NCBI GenBank assembly: GCA_001430745.1
Contig: KQ481975.1
Location: 67,880 to 90,690 of the forward strand
Reading direction: 5' to 3'
DNA: 22,811 nucleotides
From: Auxenochlorella pyrenoidosa
Taxonomy: Eukaryota > Chlorophyta > Trebouxiophyceae > Chlorellales > Chlorellaceae
Below are positions 11,012 through 20,348 of this stretch, piece by piece. Numbering within the stretch: position 1 is the stretch's first letter; each line of letters opens with the position of its first letter. Both the position numbers and the translations under genes were made by a program. Under the pieces are notes generated by a model, which did not search any database, was not told where the DNA came from, and worked only from the letters and a program-made list of their open reading frames with translations.

Positions 11012-14000
11012 TCAGTCCCACAGCTTGCTGGTGTAGCACAGCTGCGGGTCTGCCACGTAGGGAAGGTAGGTGCCCGCCTGCATCTGCCCCAGGGCCTGCA
11101 CAGCACGCAGGGCAGGCGCTCCAAGCATGACCCAAAATCCGGTCTGGAGGGCCTGGGCCTGACCCAGGGCCGGCATGCAGGTGCAGCCGGCTCCGACAAC
11201 CCCTCAAGCACATCCCGCCAGGCATGGGTCTGTCCCAGGCAGAGAGCAGTGCGCGGTCGAGGCCTGCAACTGAATGCGGCGTACAATCTCCCCTCGGGCA
11301 GGGCGCCCAGCCAGCGTTGCAGCCGTGCTCACGCGTGAGAAGAGGCGGGTGTACAGGTGGTTAAGCCCCTGCGCCCGGGCCTGCCCCTTGGAGGCGGCCG
11401 TCTTGTGGGGCTGGTGCACCACAAAGGCGTCTGCGGGGCAGCAGGGAGTGCCGCAGGGCGAGGGAAGGAAGCTCTGTGCCCCTGCATGTCTGCGTTCCTG
11501 CCACCTGAGTCGAGCAAGAGGCGGGCCGTTGGCAGCATCTGCCTGAAAATGACAGGGGACAACCTCTGCATTGCGTGCTATGATGTCATGGCAAAGTGGG
11601 TACCGCATCACCATACTCAAAATGCAAGCACCATGCAAGTGCGGACTGCTGGCCGCGCCTGGCGCTGCCACCGCTTCCTACCAGGGTGCACCAGGAAGCG
11701 TGTCCCCAGGTGGTGGAGGTGGGCGGCGTGGGCAAGCTTGTTGATGAAGTAGCTGCATCGACACACAATCTCAAGATGGCAGGGTGGGCGGTGCACTGTG
11801 GTTCTTTGCAGGCATCCAGCTGCATCCAGCTGCAGGCATGCGGCTGCATGGCATCAGCGCCCACGCCAACACCCGCGACCACACCCCCTCATCGCAGTTG
11901 CCACACTCTTGCTCGCATGGACACCCGCACACATCAAGCAGAAGGTCGCTGCTGGCGCCCCCCCCCCCTCCCCTGCCTCACCCGCGGAAGCGCTCGTCGT
12001 ACCAGGGCACGTGGGAGCGGTGCAGGAGGATGTAGGGCTCAAAGCCGCGGGAGAAGGTGCAGCTGTAGGGCTGCACACCACCGAAGATAATCTCAAAACG
12101 TAATGATAAGTTAACGATAAAGGTTTGTAGGGGGCTGGGCCAGCAGGGCAGGTGCAGCTGTTAGGGCTGCAAAGACAGCAGCGTCACGCAAATGCGCTGC
12201 ACGCAAAGCCAGCCGCACAAGCGGCCAGGACAGGCAGCGTGCCTCGCCGCCGGGCATGCTTACGCCCCAACGTCTCGCCCGCTGCTGCATGGCCAGCCCG
12301 GCCTGGCCTGCCTGCGTTTCCATCGCCCAGCGCCGGAAGTCGGTGGGAAGGTGGCCCCGGGTGTACTGCCCACTGTGGAAAGGGTGCAGGGCGCCAGAGT
12401 CCAGCGTGCGTAGCACGGCCTCCTTGCCAGCTGTCACCACCTGCGACAGGGAGCGCGGAAGGATGGGAGGGAGCACGAGCAGGAGGCGGGCCCCTGCGGG
12501 GCCCCCGTGCCAGAACCATGGGCTTTTAAACCACCCCGCGGTCCTACCCGGGCGGCCAGCTCGGCATCCGCCTGTTTCTTGCCCGCTGTCTCAAAGGCAG
12601 GCAGCACCAGCGCCAACGGCTGCTGCAGCAGCGCCATCAGGGCTGCGCGGTGGCGCGGGTCGGCTGCGCGGTCGAGCAGCGAGGAGGAGGGCAGGAAGTC
12701 GGCGTCGAGCAGCAGCACCGCCTGCGGGGTGGGGCAGCCAAGTTGCCGCCTCACGTGGGTAAGCGCTGGCCAGGGAGGAGCGTGCGTGTGGAAACGGCGT
12801 ATGCCGCCACGGCAGCCAGACGGATGCAACCGCGCTGCGCTGGGAGTTTCGACGCTGTGTGTCGCACAGGTCGGAAGGTGCCTGGAACCCGCTCTCCTCG
12901 CAGACACAGTAAGCAGGTGCACAGTCAGGGGCTGCTCGCCTGCGTGTCCACCAGCCTGAGCGCACGGTTGCGCACGGCATTTGTGGGGTACAGCGCCGCG
13001 CTGGCTGCATCGCAGTGCGCCTCTGTCACGATCTCCACATCCAACAGGCAGCCTGCAGGCAGTGGGGAGCAAGCCGCGGTGCCGGCGCCCTTGCAGAAGG
13101 CAGAACTTTTTTGCAGGCTGCACCAGCTGCCTACTAGGTGGCATGAGACGACGACACTTGCTTGAGTATCCACATGATGTACGCAGGCAGCACCGACAAC
13201 GCCCATGCTTGATGCCTCACACAACCGCAATTCCGCCCCTCTCTTGCAGCCATACACCCACCTGGCCCTGCCTCTGCTGCAGCATGCAGCTTGAGCAGCG
13301 GGACGAGCGCGGTATCAAGGGAAGAGCCATTCAGGTGGGGGTCGTCCCCTGAGGCCACCCTGCCCATGATGAGAGGGATGTACACAGCAGCCGCCAGGGG
13401 ATGGCCCTGCCACGCCCTGCAGGAAGGGAGCAGCCAGAGGAGGGCTTTGTTGAGAACGTGGCACCTGGGGAAACCATCAGGGCCAGCGGCCAGGGAGATG
13501 AGGAGGCACACGTTGACTGGACCTGGCTGCCAGCACCCACCACACCTTGAGGAGTGCCCAGCACCCACCAACCCACCTGCACTGGCGCTCCAGCATGGGA
13601 AGACGTTCCAAGCTCAGCTGGGTGACGAGGGTGATGCCCTCTGCTGCCGGCGGGCGCGCTTTGTGGCTGCGCAGGCTGGCGATGCCACGCAGGGTCGGTA
13701 GCGGTGTGGCAGCTGGCGCATCCGAGCGGCACTGGGCGGCGCGAGTGCCTGCGCCTCCACGTGGCTTGTACACCCGGACAGCGATCAGCAGCTCAGTCTG
13801 CTGCTGCATGCGCGCTGCCTGGGCTTCCGCCGCCGCGGAACAGGCACCCTCGGCGGCGGCGCTGCTGGCGTCGCTGTGGGCGACACCATCCACAATGTCA
13901 TCGCCCCACAGAGCGCTGTGGCGCAGCTGCGGGCCGTCCCGGATGACAGTGCGGTAGTAGGTGCCCACAATGCCCTTCTCTGGCACCGCCATGCCAAACG

Positions 14001-14510
14001 GGTCCTGCTGCTGTGCCAGCGCAGCCAAGCTGAAGCGGCGATCCGTGGCGCACACAGCCACCACCTGCAAGGTTTTGAGCCATGAGATTAAGCTGGTCTG
14101 GGCCAATTGCCTTGTCGACAGCACTTTATACTAAGAGGGCACTGAAGGCAGAGCACCCAACTGGCGAGTGCTCCTTGACCTCACCAGCAGGAGGGCAAGT
14201 GCGACAGCAGCGGCTAGGGCGGTGGCACGACGGCGCAGCGTCAGGTGCTGCGTAGCCGCTGCAGGACGAGCTGGTTTGAAGGCAGGGATGCCGTTCTCCG
14301 GCCGCAGCTCGTCGTCTGGGCCCGAGGTCCGCTCCTTCCTGAGCTTGAATGCCAGCCTGAGGAGGACGCCAGGATGCTTTGACTACTAGTACACGCTGGC
14401 CTAGCAGCAGAGTTGAGCAGGGGGGCTTTGGGCTCCTGCAGGCCACAAGCACAACCAAGGCGCCCACACAGAGCTGTGCCCATCCTTCCTCACCGACTGA
14501 GCCTCTTCAT
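11012..14510 (-). CDS. Second LARGE/B4GAT1-like GT49 glycosyltransferase
   Basis: A diverged paralog of the gene at the left edge and probably also a Golgi type II glycosyltransferase. Exons, 5' to 3' on the minus strand: 14510-14494, 14356-14185, 14064-13577, 13416-13262, 13052-12940, 12721-12548, 12440-12312, 12070-11982, 11752-11682, 11430-11333, 11095-11012. They total 1590 nt, or 529 aa. The first exon is only 17 nt. A basic RRR at aa 47-49 precedes a clear signal anchor (about aa 50-69). The GT49 domain starts near aa 207: TLVTQLSLERL, YIPLIMGR, DAD (321-323), VLPAFET, GHLPTDFRRW, FEPYILLHR, YDERFRGY and FVVHQPHK. Two donors are read as GC (CAG|GCGAGC at 12939 and CAG|GCAGGC at 12311), because only these give the same spacing between motifs as the left-hand paralog. 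The protein ends 50-60 residues after the domain and lacks the coiled-coil tail. The acceptor glycan is unknown. Confidence 0.87.
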
Positions 14511-14918
14511 CTTGCTTTGCCTGAAGTTGATCAGCGAGAGCAAAGGATAGAACTGTGCCACGCCTGCCCCGGTCTCAAGCTGGCCATGCCCCCTCATGGC
14601 ACAGCATGCGCAGCGCCGGCGATGATCGGGGCATGGGAAACTTGCCCTTATCACATACCCAACATGAATTGATGAGTCGTCTCATGCTTAACTGATCAGG
14701 CAATCCAGGGGAGTCCATCAAACACCAGGCGAGGGTAGCAAACCCACGCGGGCTCGACCAGCCGCCCATTCGTTGCATTAGGCAGCTTGCAATGGAAACA
14801 GCTTTAATTTCGACGTCTTGAAAATTTTAGCGAGGGTGATTGAAATAATATACAGGGAAAACTGGTGCCGCAGGCGCCAAGGGGCACGAGGCCCCGCCGG
14901 CGCAGGCTGCGCCTGCTG
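14511..14918. promoter_or_regulatory. Intergenic: promoter of the second GT49 gene and 3' UTR of the DUF1995-like gene
   Basis: These 408 bases separate two genes on the minus strand, so they should hold the 3' UTR of the upstream gene and the promoter of the downstream one. There is an AT-rich patch at about 14801-14860, unusual for this window, just past the stop at 14919. I found no TGTAA on the minus strand and no coding exon. Confidence 0.5.
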
Positions 14919-16920
14919 TCACCGCGGCCGCCACCACGGCCGCTGCCCCTGCTCTCTGAGCGCCGCATTCAGCAGCTCGATCTGCCGCTCCCGCGCAGGC
15001 CGCTCCCGCGCCACGAGCAGCGGCGGCGCGTCCAGCGCGGCGCCGGGCTCCTCCGCCCCGCAGGTGCTGTACATCTGCCAGTCGTACGGCCAGGAGCGGT
15101 ACAGCATGCCGGTGGCGCCCTGCGCCGTGCGCACGTCCCACAGGTGGTACAGCGGCAGCCAGGCGGACGCGTCGTCTATGATCTCTGCTGCCGCCGCCTT
15201 CAGCTTGCGGTCCCACAGCTGCAGGGCAGGTGGCAAGAGATCTCAAGCAGGAGCGGCAAGCTCGAGCAGCAGCAACAAGCTGAAGCTGGAGTGGCAGCGC
15301 CAGGTTAGCCGCCGCAGCAGGCCTCTGCTTGCAGCCTGCACTCCACCGCTCGTGGCCGCAACGGCGCTGCCACGCTCTGGCGCCCTGCGACAGCGCAGCG
15401 CTTGCGCGTCTTGCTGCCATGCAAATGCTGCCATGCCAGCAGGCGCGCGCGCAGCGCCTTGCCTGTCCGATGTCTTTGGAGCTGGTGAAGGTGGGGTTGA
15501 CCACCAGCAGCGTGTGTCCCGGCTCCAGCACCCGACCGCCAAACTCGCCAGCACAGAGCCGGGCAAAGGGGCCAAAGTTCAGGTTGCCGACCTGCGGACA
15601 CATTAAGGGGGACACAGGCGCAACGAGAAAGTGTCTGGGTGGAGGGGCACGCCGAGTGGAGCGAGGTTTGGGTTTATGTTTGTGGTCCATGAAGGCAGCG
15701 GGCTGGGCGGGCAGGGCCGCAGCTGGAGCGGCCTGCCCTTTGCCCACAAGCAGGCGCAGCGCCTCAAGCTGAGGCGCAGAGCTCGTTCAAGCGCCCAGCC
15801 GCTGCAAGCAACAGGCGCAGCGGCAGGGGTCTGTGTCGCAAGTTCCGTTGCGGTGAGGCAGACTCTAAGCCCAAACAAGCAAGGGCCTCGCCTGTGCGAC
15901 CACCGTCGTGTCGCCGCCGGCGGCGCGCCACACGCCCATGCCGTCTGCCGGGCTCTCCAGCATGCCCACAAACTGGAGTGGCGGTAGGGTTGGGGGGGCC
16001 TCCAAAAGTGAGGGGCTGGGGTGCTCGGGTCCATGGTTGCATCTCAAATCGGTTGCTTGCTTGGTTGCTTGCTCTAACCTTGCTCGGTTCCACGTGTGGA
16101 GTCAAAATTGCGCTCTCAAGTACACTCTTTGCGAGCCGCCCACCCAAGCCCAGCCCCTGCTCGCACCTGCGGGTCGTACCCGCTCAGCAGCCCCTCCTCC
16201 ACCAGCGGGCGCAGCCGGCGGAACCGCTGCAGGATGCCGCCTGCATGGGCGGGGGCGGGGGAGCAACGTGTGGAACAACGTGTGTGGAACAACGTGTGTG
16301 GTAGGGAGGCACCTGCAGCACCCCTGCAAGCAATCTCATGCCGCACGGCGCAGCTCCTTGCGCAGGCGCCCCCATGTGCAGCCATCCCCAGCATGCTGCA
16401 GCAGGGCGCTCCAATACCCCACCTACGGGCCCTCAGCCACCAACCCAACCACCACTCCCACCCCCAGCACCCACCTGGCCAGTCCTGCTCGTCAAAGTTG
16501 GCCAGATTGTCGTCCTTGCGGCTGGGAGAGGGCAGCGGCAGCCGGACTGTAAGGCGGGTCGGCATGAGATGCTCGCTGGCTGCGTCCGGGCCTTGCACGG
16601 CCGCCGGCGCGCTGCTGGGGTCGCGCGCGATGCCAACGCTTCCGCCGCCGCTGCCGCCCTGGGAGCTGGCTTCGCGATAGCGTCGCAGCGCCGCTCGTGC
16701 TTGCGATGCAGCCTCGGAGCAGGTTCTGCACAAAGGGGACGCAGCAAGACGAGTCGGCGTTTGACAGAGGCGGCAACTCTGGTGCCGCTGTCACCGCCGC
16801 CCATTTCCACACTGCGCACCTGGGCGGCGGTGGGCCTCGGTTAGCATTACAGTGTATTACGATCGCTGCTCGACATCGCTGCTGTGAGCTACAAGCTGCA
16901 GCAGGGCCTGAGTAGCGCAT
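14919..16920 (-). CDS. DUF1995-like protein, probably plastid-targeted
   Basis: Exons, 5' to 3' on the minus strand: 16920-16820, 16725-16475, 16240-16167, 15972-15892, 15591-15463, 15218-14919. They total 936 nt, or 311 aa. DUF1995 proteins of plants and algae are mostly plastid proteins; one member, LPA3, helps photosystem II assembly. Features that fit are a short beta-strand signature RLTVRLPLP (aa 91-99), TLLVVNPTFTS (about 196-206) and a Trp-rich LYRSWPYDWQMY (251-262), like the family's LxRxxPxxWQ. The first 33 residues are rich in Ala, Ser, Arg and Cys with no acidic residue, as in a transit peptide. The first exon was chosen because its CAG|GTGCGC donor gives the only phase that joins to the next exon; its ATG context is weak, so the start is less certain. 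Introns 4 and 5 both appear to begin with GC (15891, 15462). A distant family match is the main uncertainty. Confidence 0.68.
16262..16304 (+). repeat. Triplicated 14-mer in an intron of the DUF1995-like gene
   Basis: Near-identical units AACGTGTGGAAC, AACGTGTGTGGAAC and AACGTGTGTGGTAG follow each other at about 16265-16304. The repeat is inside the intron between exons 16475-16725 and 16167-16240. It looks like simple slippage expansion. Confidence 0.8.
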
Positions 16921-17139
16921 ACAAGAAGCGTGCGGGCGCTACAAGGGGTCGATGGCCTCTTCACCAGCAATGCTGTGATCCTAGAGCATGTGCGATTTTA
17001 TAGATCTCTTTGCGCGGCACCTTCCCTGCCTTGAGGCCCGTGCTCTGCTTGCTACGCCTCAATGCTTGTCCATTTGTTGCGTTTTTTTCACTGTAGCTAT
17101 AGGGTTCTGCATTTCAAGTTCGTCAGCAAGCTCAGCTGC
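16921..17139. promoter_or_regulatory. Compact divergent promoter of the DUF1995-like gene and transporter
   Basis: Only 219 bases lie between the two opposed start codons. A TATA-like TTTTATAG sits at 16996-17003, about 140 nt before the transporter ATG and 80 nt before the other gene's ATG on the opposite strand. A T-tract occurs near 17082-17088. The orientation served by the TATA-like site cannot be told from sequence. Confidence 0.45.
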
Positions 17140-20077
17140 ATGATGCATCCACCTCAGACTGCCAGAGGTGAAGGTCCTCCCGAGGACACGGAGCAGCAGC
17201 GCCTGCTGGGGAGTCCCTTTTCTGCTGCTGGAGATGGCGGTCAGAATGCAGATGCCCAAGCCGACGGCCCCCCTGATGGCGGCTCTGGGCAGAGCGGCGG
17301 CAGCAGTGACGGTAGCGGCGCCAGCTGGTGGCGCGCCCCAGCAGGTAAGCCCACTCGAGTTGCGCGGCGGCGCCACTGTCACGCCAATACACTAACAGAT
17401 TGATTTTCCGCCCCTCGCTGCAGCCGCATTCTGGAACAGCGGCGTGGCCGTCGCGCTGGGCTCCTGCGTCTGCTTCGCCGCCGCCGGCGCGCTCGTGAAG
17501 TCGCCGCCCATTCAGGTGGGAAGCACATGAGCCGACGCTCACCCGCAGGGCAGGCTTGCACCCGATGTTCACCCTTTTGGCTGGTGTTCATATCGGCCGT
17601 GGGCGCAGCGCAGCCCTCACCGATGCCTCCCACCCGCCGTGCCCCTGGCAGCCTCTACATGACCACCGCCGGCTGATCAATATTATCAGTTGTATGTTCA
17701 CCACTCTTTGCTGCGATCGTGCCTGACACCGGCGCACCAGCCCCGCCGGCGCCGCAGGGCCACATCCCCGTGTTTGAGATTGTGGTGGTGCGGGCGCTGG
17801 TGAGCACGCTGGTGACGTCGCTCTCCTGCCGCGCCGGCGGCGTGCCGCTGTTCGGCCGCACCGCGCCCCAGGCCCTGCTTATCGCTCGCGGCGTGATTGG
17901 GGGCACCGCCATGACGGTCAGGTGGGGCCGGCCGCCTGGGGGGCCTCTGCCGGTGCTGAGGGGGGTCTCGGCTGCGCGTGTGCATCTGCTCGGCGGCGCC
18001 TTGTTCATCTCTCAAGATCTCTCAAGAAGGAAAAAAGGGGAGCCCTGGTTTCTGTTCTTCCTGGGTGCAGCTATGAGGCGCTGGTGCGGCTACCGCTGGC
18101 AGACTCGGTGCGTTGGGCGCCGGCCACATGGAGAGGGGTCTAATGACGACCAGAGGGCGCCGCCCTGGGGAGAGCACTGGGCACCCTGCTGCTCGAGCTG
18201 CTGCTGCCGCGAGCACCAGCCCGCCGACCTGGGCGCCCCGTGCCCCGCATCTCTCGCTGCCCCACGCTGCACCTGCACGCTGCCTGATGCCCTCTCTGCC
18301 CCTCCCCTGATGGACAGACTGTCATCTTCTACACATGCCCAGTCCTCACTGCCCTGCTGGCCTGGCTGCTGCTGGGGGAGCGCTTCACGTGGCTCATGGC
18401 AGCTGGCTGCGGAGCCAGCCTGGCGGGCGTGGTGCTCGTTGCGCAGGTGAGCTGCTCCTCCCTGCCTGCCGCTGCAAGGCTGTTGTTGTGCTGCACTGGC
18501 CAGCCAGCCCCCAGCTGCCGCAAAGGGCTGCGCCTTGGCATGCTGCCCTGGCATAGCTGTGTGCCGCGGGCCCAACTGGCCGCCATGCCCACCCGGCATC
18601 TGCTGCAGCCGCCCTGGCTCCTGGGCAGCGCCGCGGTGGAGTGGAGCCACGAGCGGCTGCTGGGCATGGTGTTTGGCTTTGCGGGGGCGGCTCTGGCGGC
18701 GGGAGCCTACATTTGCATCCGCCTGATTGGCAAGCGGGAGCACCCGCTTACGGTGGCGATGTGAGCAGCAGGGGCCGGGCAGGGGCACCGCACTGCTGCA
18801 GAAGGCAGGGCGGGAGGCGGGTCTTGGGAGCGGTGCCGCAGTTGGTGGGTTGTGTGCCACGCCTGCTTGCCCTGCCCGGTGTGAGCACCAGTCGCCTCTG
18901 TGCGCGCCCCTATCTGCCTGGCTCGCAGGTACTTTCACTGCTTTGCCTTCCTGTCCTGCGTCATCCCCCTGGCTGTGGGCTACCCGGAGCCGGCTGTGCT
19001 GCCCAGTCCCCTGCAGCTTGCGCTACTTGTGGGCATCGCCTGCGGGTGAGGGGCGGGCGGGCTGGGAGCGCGAAGTTCAGGGCATGGCCAGAGCACCACT
19101 TGGCATACACAGCGGCCCAGGTCTGGCAGGCCATGCCTGCCAAGCTGGGAGGGCGGTGGAGTCTCGATGGGGCATTCGCAAGCCGGCCCCGCAAGCCCTG
19201 CGTATGGCTGCCTGGGCGGCCGTTGCCCTGCGCGGCAGGAGCCCGGCGTGGTTTACAAACACAGGATGTGCCTGCCACGCTGCGTGCGCTGCGGCAGGTC
19301 TTTTGGAGGCAACCTGCTGGTGAACCGAGCCTTCCAGCTGGAGCCGGCGGCCAAGGCCAGCGCGCTCAACTTCAGCCAGGCGAGGCCCGAGGGGCATGGC
19401 TGGGCAAGGGTCCAGGGGCACTCGGGTTGATGGGGATTGCTGGTCCAAGAGCAGCGCAAGGCACAGCATGCGCGCGCCCAATAGGGCAGAGGCGCGCCAG
19501 TGAGGCGGCGGTGGGCGCTGCGCAGTGCTCCATCTCGCTCGCCTCAGGAGCCCTGGCCGCCCTTGTGCTGGCAGCGCGCTGCCTGCTGGCTGGTTGGCTG
19601 GCTGTCGCACCCGTCTCAGTCAAAGATATTGACGACAGGCCCGGTGCGAACCGGAAAATAGAAACAGCCTGTGCTGCCGCCGACGTCGCTCCCCCCCGGC
19701 CACCCCGGCTGCCGCAGGTCATCATTGCCTACCTGCTGGGCAGCATCTTCTTCCACGACCCGATCACCGCGCTGGGCCTTGCGGGCACGGCGCTCATCGC
19801 CTGCGGCGTCGTTGTGGTCAACCTAGAAAAGCTGCTAGCACTAGCAGCGGCCCGCAAGGGCGGCGGCGGCGGCGGCAACGGCGACACGCAGTCGCCGACG
19901 GAGCAGCACCCGCCCGAGGGTGCGCCCCAAGCTGCGTGGTGGCGCCGGCTGCTGCTGCTGCGACGGGAAGCGGAACAGCCGCCCCTCAAGGCCAAGCGGA
20001 GCGACTTGGAGGCTGAGCTGGGCAGCCTGCCAGGACCGTCGGCACGGCAGCACCAGTACCGGCCGGTTGGTGGATAG
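17140..20077 (+). CDS. Drug/metabolite transporter superfamily (EamA) membrane protein
   Basis: A multi-spanning transporter of the DMT superfamily, closest in feel to the SLC35G/EamA group; the substrate cannot be told. Exons: 17140-17344, 17424-17515, 17758-17921, 18071-18107, 18318-18446, 18609-18760, 18929-19045, 19298-19379, 19718-20077. They total 1338 nt, or 445 aa. The hallmark stretch LPLADS-TVIFYTCPVLTALLAW followed by LLLGERF spans exons 4-5, and its repeat-2 counterpart ALNFSQ-VIIAYLLGSIFFHD spans exons 8-9. About ten hydrophobic helices are visible from exon 2 onward. The N-terminal 68 residues are hydrophilic and acidic with an EQQRLL dileucine motif (aa 18-23), which suggests sorting to an internal membrane. 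A hydrophilic tail of about 80 residues with a Gly run follows the last helix. The start is the first of two adjacent ATGs; an in-frame ATG at 17062 is also possible. Intron 8 begins with GC (CAG|GCGAGG at 19380). Confidence 0.87.
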
Positions 20078-20348
20078 CAGGGGTGGCTTATATGCAGATG
20101 TGACACATGCTTCTAAGGCCCTGCAATCTGCTCGGTTTCACTGCTACAGCAAAGTTTGTTGGGGCCGCATGGAGCACCACAGGTCGCCGCCACGCTGAGC
20201 GGCTCGGCAGCGCGAGCGCGTTGAGCAGCTCGAGACAGGCGGGGTTTTCTGCGTCACGCAGCACATCATCGGTGTCGGCAGTGATCGCGTGAACTTAGGC
20301 AGGGCTCTGGCACAACTGCAAGCAGCAGCAAACAGAAGGCCCAGCGAG
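20078..20348. promoter_or_regulatory. Intergenic: transporter 3' UTR and Cnx1-like gene promoter
   Basis: These 271 bases lie between two genes on the same strand. They must carry both the transporter's 3' end and the next gene's promoter and 5' UTR. I could not find TGTAA or a TATA box. Confidence 0.5.

Noticed and set aside
14820..14860. AT-rich patch as a separate small gene or origin
   Set aside because: It contains no open frame with coding character and lies right after a stop codon. A 3' UTR or gene-spacer role explains it.
20289..20348. An upstream extension of the Cnx1-like protein beginning at a GTG
   Set aside because: Eukaryotic initiation at GTG is unlikely. The ATG at 20349 has a good context and opens directly into the conserved domain.
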